Positions 42,538 through 51,687 of a DNA stretch of 64,000 nucleotides are shown in pieces. Position numbers and translations under genes: made by a program. Where the stretch lies: assembly GCF_030409235.1 (NCBI RefSeq), contig NZ_JAUFPO010000012.1, positions 26,525 through 90,524 on the forward strand. The letters run 5' to 3'. Within the stretch, counting starts at the first letter, position 1, and the number at the start of each line of letters is the position of its first letter. The notes beneath the pieces are model-generated. The model ran no database searches and was not told where the DNA came from. It saw only the letters and a list, made by a program, of their open reading frames with translations. The DNA is from Halomonas almeriensis (GTDB lineage Bacteria > Pseudomonadota > Gammaproteobacteria > Pseudomonadales > Halomonadaceae).

Positions 42538-43190
42538 CAGTCGATCCCCGCGATTTTGTGGGTCTGGAGCGAGAGGCGCCAGCGGGGATTCGCCAGGCAA
42601 TAGGCCACGGTGCGGGCCATAGCATCCGCGGGGCGCGTCCGTGGCGGCAAAGCCGCCGTGTCCATGGGCTGCAGAAAGAAATGCGCGAAGTCCATGTCGG
42701 TGAAGCGTTCGGGCGGTGCCTCGGCCTGGGGGTAGATCAGCTTGAGTTCATCGCCCCGGGTCTGGACCAGCGGGTTGCGGCCCTTGGGGCTGACGCACAG
42801 CCAGTCGATGCCGGCCGGGGCGGCCAGGGTGCCGTTGGTTTCCACGGCGACATCGAAGCCGCGTTCGTGCATGGCGGCGATCAGGGCATCATCCAGCTGC
42901 AGCAGCGGCTCGCCTCCGGTGAAGATCACCTGGGGATGCGCGCCATCCGGGCCTCCTTGCCAGAGGGAGGCGAGATGCGTGCCGAGGTCGTCGGCATCTG
43001 CAAAGCGGCCGCCATTCTGGCCGTCGGTGCCGCGGATGTCGGTGTCGCAGAAGTGACAGGCCGCCGTGGCTCGATCGGCCTCGCGGCCCGACCAGAGGTT
43101 ACAGCCGGCGAAACGGCAGAAAACGCTGGCGCGGCCGGCCTGACCGCCTTCGCCCTGCAGGGAGTAGAAGGCTTCCTTGACGCTATACAT
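42537..43190 (-). CDS. queE: 7-carboxy-7-deazaguanine synthase
   Basis: Radical-SAM enzyme that contracts 6-carboxytetrahydropterin to 7-carboxy-7-deazaguanine. The 217 residues start [14 protein letters not shown]. The cluster cysteines are spaced C-x14-C-x2-C (Cys in FAGCNLW, then CHFC) rather than the usual C-x3-C-x2-C, as in the Burkholderia-type Que[11 protein letters not shown] and VETNGT are SAM-binding and substrate motifs. The start overlaps the queC end by 8 nt. The ATG at 43190 is used; longer frames only shadow queC. Confidence 0.93.
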   Translation of the reverse strand: MYSVKEAFYSLQGEGGQAGRASVFCRFAGCNLWSGREADRATAACHFCDTDIRGTDGQNGGRFADADDLGTHLASLWQGGPDGAHPQVIFTGGEPLLQLDDALIAAMHERGFDVAVETNGTLAAPAGIDWLCVSPKGRNPLVQTRGDELKLIYPQAEAPPERFTDMDFAHFFLQPMDTAALPPRTRPADAMARTVAYCLANPRWRLSLQTHKIAGID

Positions 43191-43902
43191 CCTCGCGGCC
43201 CTCGCTCGCCCCGGCTGACTCAGGGGTGGCGGCATAGGCCAGCGGGTCGCTGGCCCGGTTGGCGGCAAAGGCCGCCAGGCGCTCGCGACAACTGCCGCAA
43301 CGCCCACAGGCCAGCGCCGCACCTTCATAACAGGTCCAGGTGTGGCGATAGTCGAGGCCCATGGCGAGGCCATCGGCGAGGATCTCGGCCTTGCTGCTGT
43401 GCAGATAGGGCGTGTGAAGGGTCACCGGCTCGAAGTTGGCGATGCCGGCCACGGCGTTCATGGCCTCGACGAAGGCCGGTCGACAGTCCGGATAGAGCAC
43501 ATGGTCACCGCCGTGGGCCCCGTAGTCGACTCGGCCGGCGCCGATGTTGACGGCCTTGGCGATGGCCATGGAGAGCAGCATCATGTTGCGGTTGGGCACC
43601 ACGGTGGCCGTCAGGTTGTCGGCGTCATAGTCCCCGTCGGGCATGCTGCGGTCGCTGTCGGTGAGTGCCGAGTTGTCGATGAGGGAATGGATGGCACGGA
43701 TGTCGATGACCTGGTGAGGCACCTCGAGCGCGGCGCAGACACGCCGGGCGGTCTCGAGCTCGCGTCCATGGCGCTGCCCATAATCGAAGGACAGGGCATG
43801 CACCTCGAGGCCCTCGCGCAGGGCGCGGTGCAAAACGGTATAGGAGTCCATGCCGCCGGAGTAAATGACCACGGTGGCGTTGGCAGAAAAAGACTGGGGC
43901 AT
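43183..43902 (-). CDS. queC: 7-cyano-7-deazaguanine synthase
   Basis: ATP-dependent enzyme that makes preQ0 from 7-carboxy-7-deazaguanine and ammonia. The 239 residues have the PP-loop [12 protein letters not shown] near residue 15, [22 protein letters not shown] and the zinc site C-x8-C-x2-C-x2-C (TCYEG, CGRCGSC). First gene of the queCED set, which supplies preQ0 for queuosine in tRNA. The ATG at 43902 gives the family length. Confidence 0.94.
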   Translation of the reverse strand: MPQSFSANATVVIYSGGMDSYTVLHRALREGLEVHALSFDYGQRHGRELETARRVCAALEVPHQVIDIRAIHSLIDNSALTDSDRSMPDGDYDADNLTATVVPNRNMMLLSMAIAKAVNIGAGRVDYGAHGGDHVLYPDCRPAFVEAMNAVAGIANFEPVTLHTPYLHSSKAEILADGLAMGLDYRHTWTCYEGAALACGRCGSCRERLAAFAANRASDPLAYAATPESAGASEGREDV

Positions 43903-44035
43903 TTCGGGCCTGCTAGTCGGAGAATTTGATGGCCGGGTTCCGGTCCGGCGGTGCATAGTCTACGTGGGCCGTGGCGGTGGCGCCAGGTGCATGGGTCGTG
44001 TCGCTCTGCAAACTGGCCCATCACCCTGATTCAGG

Positions 44036-44064
44036 TTCGGGCGCCCGGTTCTGGCTGGTATACT
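44036..44064 (+). promoter_or_regulatory. possible promoter of the START-like gene
   Basis: TATACT at 44059-44064 is preceded at 17 nt by a weak TTCGGG. It lies about 70 nt upstream of the gene at 44132, in the divergent gap after queC. The -10 hexamer is good, the -35 poor. Confidence 0.35.
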
Positions 44065-44131
44065 GCTCGGCATCGGTTCAGGACGGACAGCGCTGTGCTG
44101 TCGAGCCAATACACGCTTTCATGGGGTCATC

Positions 44132-44554
44132 ATGGCCAGGATCGAACATAGCGCCACGCTGCATGCGCCACCCGAGCGGGTCTTTGCTCTGCTCGAGCGG
44201 GTCGAGGATTTCGTCGATTATTCGGATCTGATCAAGGACATCGAACCTCTGGGCAATGATCATTATCGCTGGCACGTCAGGGCGGTGGGCATGGATTGGA
44301 CCTTCGATGTGGCGATCACCGAGTCGGTTGCTCCCTCGGTGCTGGCCTGGGAGTCCGTGGATGGGGTTCACAACACCGGGCGCTACGAGCTCGCCCAGGT
44401 GCCGGAGGGAACCCGGGTGGCACTACGGGTCGATTACGAGATTCACAATCGCTTTGTCGAAAAGGCGGTAAGGCGGGCGGCCAGTCCGCTGGTCAACCGC
44501 GTCAGCCAGCAGATCCTCGACCGCGTTGCCGCCCGTCTCCACGCTGGGGAGTGA
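44132..44554 (+). CDS. START-like (SRPBCC/Coq10-RatA type) protein
   Basis: A 140-residue hydrophobic-pocket protein: MARIEHSATLHAPPERVFALLERVEDF is the usual SRPBCC beginning, WESVDG and YELAQVPEGTRVALRVDYEI the later strands, and a long C-terminal helix closes the fold. Relatives include ubiquinone-binding Coq10, RatA and polyketide cyclases. There is no smpB or ratB neighbour, so a RatA role is not supported. It probably binds a lipid-like ligand; the ligand is unknown. Confidence 0.75.
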   Translation: MARIEHSATLHAPPERVFALLERVEDFVDYSDLIKDIEPLGNDHYRWHVRAVGMDWTFDVAITESVAPSVLAWESVDGVHNTGRYELAQVPEGTRVALRVDYEIHNRFVEKAVRRAASPLVNRVSQQILDRVAARLHAGE

Positions 44555-44562
44555 TGTCCGCT

Positions 44563-44802
44563 TCAGCCGGATTTTCGCAGCGAGGCATCCAGGTGATCGA
44601 CCACCTCGGCCCAGTCCGCGTCGGCCTCCAGCGCCTCGCGCAGCAGCTCCGACTGCCCCTCGTTCCAGCACGCCGCGTCGGGCAGGGCGGTGTCGCCGGG
44701 GATGGGCGCATGGTGGTCGATAAAGCGCTTGATGGACTCGGGGTCCGACGCCAGGCCGAGCTGATCGAAGAGTTCGCTGAAGGGATGGTCATAGGCTTCC
44801 AT
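44563..44802 (-). CDS. DUF2789 family protein
   Basis: A 79-residue acidic, helical protein (MEAYDHPFSELFDQLGLASD, FIDHHAPIPGDTALPDAACWNEGQ split by short loops) with the layout of DUF2789 proteins. AGGAA lies 6 nt before the ATG at 44802. No function is known. Its 3' end meets that of the START-like gene. Confidence 0.75.
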   Translation of the reverse strand: MEAYDHPFSELFDQLGLASDPESIKRFIDHHAPIPGDTALPDAACWNEGQSELLREALEADADWAEVVDHLDASLRKSG

Positions 44803-44864
44803 CGTTGTTCCTCGCAAAGTGAGTCGATGTGAGAAGCCTAGACGTTGATGGGATGGTGTGCTCG

Positions 44865-45007
44865 GGGAAGAGGGAAGAAGTAAGAAGTAAGAAGGAGCTC
44901 GAAGTCATAAGCTTTAAGCTGGACGAAAACCTTGACCCAAGGTCTCAGAGTCCCTGCTGCCTTCCATCTTTCCTCTTCCCTCTTTTTTCTTCCCTCTTCC
45001 AGCTCAC
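44865..45007. repeat. heptad inverted element between asparaginase and DUF2789 genes (locus E)
   Basis: The 5' purine arm has five heptads in register: GGGAAGA twice, AGTAAGA twice, AGGAGCT (44865-44899). The 3' pyrimidine arm has six, all starting CTT: CTTCCAT, CTTTCCT, CTTCCCT, CTTTTTT, CTTCCCT, CTTCCAG (44961-45002). The neck contains AACCTTGACC, like the neck of locus B. The TGA stop of the asparaginase gene (45006-45004) falls in the next heptad, CTCACCC. Confidence 0.85.
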
Positions 45008-46068
45008 CCCCCGCCCGTAGATGCGCTGCGTTCGCCGACCAGCGGGGTCAGGAAGCGTCGCCGCCTTTCGGCGTTGTCCAGCGGTTGGGCGAGCAGGTGG
45101 ATCAGCTTGGTCACGGCGGCTTCGGGGGTCATGTCGTCGCCGGAGAGCACCCCGGCGTCGATCAGCCCACAGCCGGCGGCGTAGTGGCCGATGTTGACCG
45201 CGCCGTGCGGGCATTGGCTGATGGCGGCTAGCAGCTTGCCTTCTCCGCTGGCGCGGGCCAGGACGCCGAGAATCTCGGGGTCTTGGGGCACATTGCCGCC
45301 GCCCCAGACCTCCAGCAGTGCGCCCTGGACGCGATCGTCGAGCAGCCAAGCCTCGAGCTGCCAGGCGCGGATACCGGGCCACAGCACGAGGCGTGGCACA
45401 CTCCCCGCGGCGAGGCCCGCATAGTCGGGGCGTTCAAGACGTGGTGCGCCGCGTTGATGGGCGTTCAGGCCCCGTTCGTCGAACAGCCGGATGCCATCCC
45501 TGTCCCCGGCCCCCAGGGGCGGGTAGTTGGGGCTGGCAAAGGCCGCCGCCTGGTGAGTCTGCCATTTGCGGCTGCGTGCGCCACGCAACAGTTGCCCGCC
45601 GAAGCAGATGGCGACTTCCTGAAGGCCGGGCTGTGCGGCAAAGCGCAGGGCCATTTGGATATTGTCCGAGGCGTCACTGTGGGGTGCTTCCAGGGGTGCC
45701 ATGGCACCGCTCAGCACGACCGGGCGGTCGATGCCCTGGAGCTGATAGGCCAGACTCGAGGCCGTCCATGCCAGGGTATCGGTACCATGCAGGATGACCA
45801 CGCCGGCATGGTGGGCATAATGCTCGGCCACCAGGGCGGCCAGGTGCTGCCAGTCACTGGGCGTGGCGGCGCTGGAATCGATGGGCGGGTCGGTCTGCAG
45901 CCACTCGATGTCGGGCAGGCGGCTGCGCTGATCCGGGGCCAGCCCGGCGAGGTGATGGCGCAGCCGCTGCTCGAAATCGCGACTCGGTACCAGGCCGTCG
46001 GCACTCTCCACCATGCCGACGGTGCCCCCCGTATAGATGACCAGCACGGTAGACGGATTGGATGGCAT
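45004..46068 (-). CDS. ansA: type I (cytoplasmic) L-asparaginase
   Basis: Hydrolyses asparagine to aspartate and ammonia. The 354 residues carry both threonine-containing active-site motifs: VIYTGGTVGM near residue 10 and HGTDTLAWTAS near 94, and no signal peptide, which fits the AnsA group. The ATG at 46068 is chosen because GAGGAG lies 6 nt ahead. The upstream frame to 46182 has no homology. The neighbouring MFS gene ends 37 nt upstream on the same strand. Confidence 0.88.
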   Translation of the reverse strand: MPSNPSTVLVIYTGGTVGMVESADGLVPSRDFEQRLRHHLAGLAPDQRSRLPDIEWLQTDPPIDSSAATPSDWQHLAALVAEHYAHHAGVVILHGTDTLAWTASSLAYQLQGIDRPVVLSGAMAPLEAPHSDASDNIQMALRFAAQPGLQEVAICFGGQLLRGARSRKWQTHQAAAFASPNYPPLGAGDRDGIRLFDERGLNAHQRGAPRLERPDYAGLAAGSVPRLVLWPGIRAWQLEAWLLDDRVQGALLEVWGGGNVPQDPEILGVLARASGEGKLLAAISQCPHGAVNIGHYAAGCGLIDAGVLSGDDMTPEAAVTKLIHLLAQPLDNAERRRRFLTPLVGERSASTGGG

Positions 46069-46105
46069 ATGGGCTCCTCGGGGATCCTCGGTCAACGATG
46101 TCGCT

Positions 46106-47341
46106 TCAGCGATATACGCGCGTGAAAAGCCGGCCCTGGTCATCCAGCTCCAGGCGGCGTTGACGTCCGGCAAGCCAGGCAAAGCCAGCGGCTAGCACGG
46201 CGATGCTCAGCAGGGCCAGGTTGATGATGGGCAGGCCGAGCTCGAAATCCCGCATCACGCCTACGGCCAGCGGCCCCAGGGCGGCCAGGGTGTAACCACC
46301 GCCCTGCACCAGGCCTGACAGCTTGCCGGCCAGGCGGGAGTCGGCGGTACGCAGCACGATCAGCGTGAGTGCCATACTGAAGCCGCCGCCCTGGCCCAGG
46401 CCAAGCAGCAGCACGCCCGCCCAACGCCATTCGATGGGCCCCACCAGCAGGAGGCTCAATCCGCCGGCGACCATCGACAGGGTCAGCAGCAGCACCGGGC
46501 GCTGGTCGCGGCCGAGCCGGGCGATCCAGGGAGCGGCCAGGGCGGCGAACAACTGGACCATCACCGAGGCCGCCATCATCCAGCCCGCCTGGGCGGCATC
46601 GTAGCCTCGCTCGATCAGCAGGCTGGGTAGCCAGCCAAAGACAATATAGGCCAGTGACGACTGGGCGCCCATCAGCAACATGACATGCCAGGCCAGTGGC
46701 TGGCGCATCAGCTCGCGGGTATTGCCGGTAATGGCGGGGCGTGTGCCGGGCGTCGAAGGTTGCGGCATCATTCGCCACCAGGCGATCAGGGCGGCGATGG
46801 CCAGGGCCGACCAGCTCATCAGCGCCAGCGACCAACTGCCGAGAGCCTCGGCCATGGGGATACTCAACCCGGCGCCGAGGGCGCCGCCGAGGCACAGGGC
46901 CATGGTATAGACACCGGTCGTCAGGTCTGCCGCTCGGGGCAGTTCACGTTTGACGAAGGCCGGCAGGAGGCTGCCGACCACGCCGATGCCGGCGCCCACC
47001 AGCAGGGTGCCGGCAAACAGCCAGAAGGGGGTAGCCAGCCCGCGCAGGGCCAGGCCCGTGGCCAGCACCAGCAGTGCAGCCGAAAGGCTGCGCTCGGCAC
47101 CCAGACGGTTTGACAACCAGGGGGCGAGCGGGGCAAAGAGGCCCAGGCAGAGCACCGGCAGGGTGGTCAGCGCACCGATGCCGACGTTGCTGATGCCGGT
47201 CGAGGCTTCGACACGCGGAAGCAGCGGGGCCAGGGAGGACAGGGCCGGCCTCAGGTTGAGGCCGACCAGCACCATCAGCAGCATGAAGGACACCGGATGC
47301 AGTGAAGACCGGGCTGGCGCTGGCTGGCGAACACTGGGCAT
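46106..47341 (-). CDS. CynX/NimT-type MFS transporter
   Basis: A 411-residue, twelve-helix major facilitator. The N-terminus (LMVLVGLNLRPALSSLAPLLP), the GALTTLPVLCLGLFAPLAP helix and LPAFVKRELPRAADLTTGVYTMAL are signatures of the CynX (cyanate/nitroimidazole) subfamily. The substrate is not predictable. It lies just upstream of the asparaginase gene, so they may form an operon. Its stop at 46106 is close to the asparaginase ribosome site. Confidence 0.85.
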   Translation of the reverse strand: MPSVRQPAPARSSLHPVSFMLLMVLVGLNLRPALSSLAPLLPRVEASTGISNVGIGALTTLPVLCLGLFAPLAPWLSNRLGAERSLSAALLVLATGLALRGLATPFWLFAGTLLVGAGIGVVGSLLPAFVKRELPRAADLTTGVYTMALCLGGALGAGLSIPMAEALGSWSLALMSWSALAIAALIAWWRMMPQPSTPGTRPAITGNTRELMRQPLAWHVMLLMGAQSSLAYIVFGWLPSLLIERGYDAAQAGWMMAASVMVQLFAALAAPWIARLGRDQRPVLLLTLSMVAGGLSLLLVGPIEWRWAGVLLLGLGQGGGFSMALTLIVLRTADSRLAGKLSGLVQGGGYTLAALGPLAVGVMRDFELGLPIINLALLSIAVLAAGFAWLAGRQRRLELDDQGRLFTRVYR

Positions 47342-47346
47342 GAGGG

Positions 47347-47847
47347 TTACTTGAGGTAGGAGCCCAGGTCGCCGCGGGCAGAGTCGAGCAGGGTGATGAA
47401 CTGGACATCATTGCCGCCATTGATGCGGTCGACGCGGCCCATGCTGGCCATGCTCTGGTTGACCCGGAGGTGCTCGTAGATTTCCAGGGTGACTTTCTCA
47501 GCAGGCTGGTCGCCCGGGTTCAGCTGACCATCCTGCAGGGTGAAGGTGGTCAGCAGTGTCGCTCGCACGCGGGTACTGCCGCCCTCGGCGAGGACGCGAC
47601 GCACGAACAGCCAGCCTTCGCAGGCCATTGCCTGGCCTTCTACATCGCGCAGGAAGAGGGTGCGATAGCAGGCCCCTTCGCTGGCGGCTTTCTCGGCCAT
47701 GCTGCGATAGGCCTCGGTCATGCGTTGGGCCGAGACACGGGCTTTTTCCATCTCGCGCATGGCGGCGTTGTGTTCGCGCTCGAGTTGCGCCTGACGCTGG
47801 AAGGCGAGCCAGCGGTTGTAGTCACGGAGCAGGTTCTGGGTGTCCAT
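47347..47847 (-). CDS. hypothetical coiled-coil protein
   Basis: Not recognised. The 166 residues begin MDTQNLLRDYNRWLAFQRQAQ and run into a probable coiled coil to about residue 60 (Glu/Arg/Met/Ala-rich). A more globular part follows (ACYRTLFLRDVEGQAMACEG, STRVRATLLTTFTLQDGQL) with beta-strand character. There is no signal peptide or membrane helix, so it is likely cytoplasmic. The frame upstream to 48321 only shadows rhlE. It ends 6 nt before the MFS gene start and is probably co-transcribed with it. Confidence 0.65.
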   Translation of the reverse strand: MDTQNLLRDYNRWLAFQRQAQLEREHNAAMREMEKARVSAQRMTEAYRSMAEKAASEGACYRTLFLRDVEGQAMACEGWLFVRRVLAEGGSTRVRATLLTTFTLQDGQLNPGDQPAEKVTLEIYEHLRVNQSMASMGRVDRINGGNDVQFITLLDSARGDLGSYLK

Positions 47848-47944
47848 GGCGTTCCTTGCTTTTGATTCAATGGGAATGCAGGTCGTGTCGCTGACGGCAG
47901 GCGCCGGATGCCAAGCCGTCAGGGTGATGCATGGCGCTGCGATG

Positions 47945-49261
47945 TCAGGCTTGCTGGCGCTTCTGACCGCCACGCCGGCGACGCTTGCGCCGCGCCGAAT
48001 CGTCGCTGGTCGAGGTGCCGCCGCTGTTGCCGGGCTTGCCGCCGCCCGGTTTTCCGCCACTCGGTTTTCCGCCACCGCCGCGGCCCCGGCCACCTCGTCC
48101 ATTCTCGATGGGTTCGGGCTTGGCATTAGGGTCGGGCTCGAAGCCGGGCTCGATGTGCTTGACCAGATCGCGCTTGATGAGCCGCTCGATGTTCTTGAGC
48201 AGGCCGTGTTCGTCGACGCAGACCAGCGAGACGGCCTGGCCTTCGTTACCGGCTCGGCCGGTGCGACCGATGCGATGCACATAGTCCTCGGCCACATTGG
48301 GCAGCTCGAAGTTGACGACATGCGGCAGCTCGTCGATGTCCAGGCCCCGCGCGGCGATGTCGGTGGCCACTAGGACCTGCAGGTCGCCCGACTTGAAGGC
48401 CGTCAGGGCCTTGGTACGGGCCGACTGACTCTTGTTGCCGTGGATGGCCATGGCCGGGATGTCACGTTTTCCCAGATGCTCGGCGAGACGGTTGGCGCCG
48501 TGCTTGGTGCGGGTGAACACCAGTACCTGGAACCAGCGCTGGGAATGGATCAGGTGGGCCAGCAGCTCGCGTTTTTTCTCGCGGTCGACGCGATAGACGG
48601 CCTGGTCGACGGTTTCGGCCGTCGTGTTACGGCGTGCGACTTCGATCAGGGTCGGGTTGTCGAGCAGCTGGTTGGCCAGGGTCTGGATCTCGTTGGAGAA
48701 AGTGGCCGAGAACAGCAGGTTCTGGCGCTTGGCCGGCAGCAGCTTGAGGACCTTGCGAATGTCATGGATGAAGCCCATGTCGAGCATGCGATCAGCTTCG
48801 TCGAGGACCAGAATCTCCACGCCGGACAGGTCGACGTGACCCTGCTGCTGGAGATCGAGCAGACGCCCGGGGGTGGCCACCAGGATGTCGAGCCCCGCGC
48901 GGATGGCATCCACCTGGGGTTGCTGGCCCACGCCGCCGAAAATGACGTGGGAGGTCAGTGACAGGTTCTGGCCATAGTCGCGGACACTCTCGCCCACCTG
49001 GGCGGCGAGCTCGCGGGTCGGTGTCAGCACCAGGGCGCGCACGCCTCGCTTGGCGGGGCGCTTGCCGCCGGCCAGCCGTTGCAGCATTGGCAGGGTGAAG
49101 CCGGCGGTCTTGCCGGTGCCCGTTTGGGCGCTGGCCAGCAGGTCCTGGCCATCCAGCACGGCCGGAATGGCCTGGCGCTGGATCGGGGTCGCTTCGCTAT
49201 AGCCCTGTGCCTGAATGGCACCGAGCAGTTCAGGCCTGAGGCCCAGGTCGGAAAAACTCAT
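47945..49261 (-). CDS. rhlE: DEAD-box ATP-dependent RNA helicase RhlE
   Basis: RNA helicase of 438 residues: [19 protein letters not shown] (Q motif), AQTGTGKT (motif I), [13 protein letters not shown] (motif II), FSATFS (III), and [11 protein letters not shown] and [10 protein letters not shown] (V, VI). The C-terminus is a Gly/Lys/Arg-rich tail of about 60 residues, typical of RhlE and probably RNA-binding. A possible 8-bp hairpin (47891-47898 with 47915-47922) lies beyond the stop. Confidence 0.93.
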   Translation of the reverse strand: MSFSDLGLRPELLGAIQAQGYSEATPIQRQAIPAVLDGQDLLASAQTGTGKTAGFTLPMLQRLAGGKRPAKRGVRALVLTPTRELAAQVGESVRDYGQNLSLTSHVIFGGVGQQPQVDAIRAGLDILVATPGRLLDLQQQGHVDLSGVEILVLDEADRMLDMGFIHDIRKVLKLLPAKRQNLLFSATFSNEIQTLANQLLDNPTLIEVARRNTTAETVDQAVYRVDREKKRELLAHLIHSQRWFQVLVFTRTKHGANRLAEHLGKRDIPAMAIHGNKSQSARTKALTAFKSGDLQVLVATDIAARGLDIDELPHVVNFELPNVAEDYVHRIGRTGRAGNEGQAVSLVCVDEHGLLKNIERLIKRDLVKHIEPGFEPDPNAKPEPIENGRGGRGRGGGGKPSGGKPGGGKPGNSGGTSTSDDSARRKRRRRGGQKRQQA

Positions 49262-49405
49262 GCAGTCTCCGCAACAACGTCGCGACCCGTGCCGATGGCG
49301 TCATGCCATCGGCCAGTCCCGGATCGAGACGCAGAAAATAGGGTTGGCCGCGGCAGGAGGGACCAGCGTTGCCGCGCCAGTATTTATTATGCCATAGCGA
49401 TGACG

Positions 49406-50002
49406 TCAGCGCAGCCGCCGGATGTCGGTCGCCAGCCGGTCGGCGAGGCGGTCCAGATCATCCCCCAGGGCCTTGACCAGGGCCGGGTAGCCATCGGCCT
49501 TGAGGGTGGTGGTGAGCCGGAAAGGGGTCAGGGCCAGTAGCTCGCCCTGCGGGTCGCGCAGCATCCAGCGCCCCTCGGCGATGGCCTCCCCATCGTGACG
49601 GCCCTGAAAGCGGGTCATCTCGACCTTCAGGGCCAGCGGGGTTTCCTGGCGACTGGTATCGCTGTCGAGCATCACCCGGGTATCGCCGAGCCTGGCGGCA
49701 AGTCGGTCGCGCAGGCCCCGTTCAAGCTGACTTCCCAGCGGCTCGGCCCATTGGTGGCCCTGGGCGGCCCTGACGGTGAGGTCGTCGACCTGAAAGACGA
49801 TGCCCTCGACTTCCAGGTAGCTGGCCAGGCGAACAGGGCGTATGACCAGTTGGTGGTCGGCGGACGCCGCTACATCGCTCTCGCTGATCGGCACGTCGGG
49901 CAGGGTGTAGAGCTCGACCGGTGCCTGACTGGTGGCACAGCCGCTGATGACCAGTGCCGCCAGCGAGACGGTCAAGAGGGTGGCGAGGCCGCGTGGTTTC
50001 AT
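49406..50002 (-). CDS. pqiC: PqiC, lipoprotein of the Pqi intermembrane transport system
   Basis: A 198-residue outer-membrane lipoprotein with a lipobox at ISGC (Cys about 22), then the ABC-type auxiliary lipoprotein domain (VELYTLPDVP, LVIRPVRLASYLEVEGIVFQ). It caps the PqiB needle and helps move lipids between inner and outer membranes. Its start overlaps the pqiB stop by 4 nt. Confidence 0.9.
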   Translation of the reverse strand: MKPRGLATLLTVSLAALVISGCATSQAPVELYTLPDVPISESDVAASADHQLVIRPVRLASYLEVEGIVFQVDDLTVRAAQGHQWAEPLGSQLERGLRDRLAARLGDTRVMLDSDTSRQETPLALKVEMTRFQGRHDGEAIAEGRWMLRDPQGELLALTPFRLTTTLKADGYPALVKALGDDLDRLADRLATDIRRLR

Positions 50003-51687
50003 GGCTGACTCCTTGTGCCGGGGGCGCGCGGTATCGGGTCTTCGCCCTCCTGGGTGTCGAAAAGCAGGGCGCGGGGATCCTCACTGATTTTGCGCGCCGC
50101 GGGTTGCAGGTCACGCATCAGGCGCCTTACCTGGTCCAGGGTGTCGGTCAGCTCGCGGTAGGCCGGCGAGTCGGCGGACAGTCCCTGCAGGGTGGACTGC
50201 AGTTCCTTGAGTGTGGTGTTGAGGTTAGCCGGCAGTTGCCGGGTCTGTGGATCCTTGACCAGGCTGTCGACGCTGGTGGTCAACTGTCGCACTTCTTCCA
50301 GCATGGCCTTCGAGGTGGACAGGTTGTCGTCCAGGCCGGTGAGGATCGGTTCGACTTCCAGGCCGTTGAGCTTGTCGAGCAGGTTGGTCACCTGCGACTG
50401 GATCTGCGCGAGGCCGGTGGAGGTGGTCGGGAAGACATCGTGTTGCACGAAGGTCTCGGCGGTGTATTCGCCGGCACGCTGGTCATCGAAGGTCAGGTCG
50501 ACGAAGAGCGCACCGGTGAGCAGGCTGCCGCTCTTCAGCGAGGCGCGCAGGCCGCGTTCGAAGAGCCGCTTGAAGCGGGCCTCCCATTCTTCGAGGTCCA
50601 TTTCCTGGTTGTCGATGCCGAGCCGCTGAGGCTCGATGCGGATCAGCACCGGGATGGCCAGGCGGTCGCGGCCATCCAGCTGGGGCGCGGTGAAGTTCCA
50701 GGGCACGCTGGCCACGGTGCCGATGCGCACGCCACGGAACTCGACCGGCGCCCCCTTGGACAGGCCGCGGACCGTGTCCTCGATCAGCAGCACGTATTCC
50801 AGGTATTCGTCGAAGGTCCCCTGGCGAGCGCTCTGCTCGTCGGGGTGCAGGGTAAAGTGGGTATCGGAAGAGACGGGGTCTCCCTGGGGCAGGTCGTCGG
50901 GCACCCCGAAAGTGACGCCGCCGCCGAGCAGGGCCTCCACGGACTCCACCTGGATGTTGATGCCCTGGGAATCCAGGCTGAAGTCGATGCCGCTGGTGGT
51001 CCAGAAGCGCGTATTGCGGGTGATCAGGCGGTGATATGGACTCTCGATGAAAACCCGGTGCTGCATTTTCTGGTTGTCGATGTCGAAGTCGGCCTTCTCG
51101 ACCCGGCCGACCGGTAATCCCTGATAGGTGATGGGGTCGCCGACACTCAGGGCGTTGCCGACCTGACTGGTCAGGTTGATGCGCAGCCCCTCGGCCCCGG
51201 GGGCGGCCACGGGCGGTTGATCGCTGACCTCGAAGGAGCGCGCTTCCTCGTCGCTGCGGCCGGGCTCCAGTTGCAGATAGGAACCGGACAGCACGGTATT
51301 GAGGCCGCTGATGCCCTCGCGACCGATGCGCGGCTTGACCACCCAGAAGGAGGTGTCTGCGACCAGCATGGGTTCGGCCTGCTCCGACATGCGGGCCTGC
51401 ATGACCACCTGGGAGCGGTCGTCCGACAGTGACACCGACTCAATCTGCCCGACCTCGACATTGCGGGTCTTGATCATGGTGCTGCCGGCCTCGATGCCGT
51501 CGGCGCTGTCCATGGTCAGGGTGATCATTGGGCCCTGGCTGGCATAGTTGTCATAGACCAGCCAGGCACCGATCAGCAGCGCCACGATGGGTACGATCCA
51601 GATCGGCGACAGGGGAGCCTGGCGACTCGCCCGGGCCCGGTGTTCGCTGTCTTCCCGATCGTTGTCGACAGGGCTGTTATTCATCAA
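49999..51687 (-). CDS. pqiB: PqiB, MCE-domain intermembrane lipid transport protein
   Basis: A 562-residue periplasm-spanning protein. One N-terminal membrane helix (IWIVPIVALLIGAWLVYDNY) is followed by three MCE domains, each recognisable by a G-P-x-I or G-A-P-V-E-F-R-G-V-R-I-G type strand, and a long C-terminal coiled coil (about 440-540) that forms the needle. It lies between pqiA and pqiC with ATGA overlaps at both ends. Involved in envelope lipid homeostasis. Confidence 0.94.
   Translation of the reverse strand: MMNNSPVDNDREDSEHRARASRQAPLSPIWIVPIVALLIGAWLVYDNYASQGPMITLTMDSADGIEAGSTMIKTRNVEVGQIESVSLSDDRSQVVMQARMSEQAEPMLVADTSFWVVKPRIGREGISGLNTVLSGSYLQLEPGRSDEEARSFEVSDQPPVAAPGAEGLRINLTSQVGNALSVGDPITYQGLPVGRVEKADFDIDNQKMQHRVFIESPYHRLITRNTRFWTTSGIDFSLDSQGINIQVESVEALLGGGVTFGVPDDLPQGDPVSSDTHFTLHPDEQSARQGTFDEYLEYVLLIEDTVRGLSKGAPVEFRGVRIGTVASVPWNFTAPQLDGRDRLAIPVLIRIEPQRLGIDNQEMDLEEWEARFKRLFERGLRASLKSGSLLTGALFVDLTFDDQRAGEYTAETFVQHDVFPTTSTGLAQIQSQVTNLLDKLNGLEVEPILTGLDDNLSTSKAMLEEVRQLTTSVDSLVKDPQTRQLPANLNTTLKELQSTLQGLSADSPAYRELTDTLDQVRRLMRDLQPAARKISEDPRALLFDTQEGEDPIPRAPGTRSQP

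Noticed and set aside
44132-44554. RatA toxin of a RatAB pair
   Set aside because: No ratB, smpB or other toxin-antitoxin neighbour is present; the fold alone does not support toxicity.
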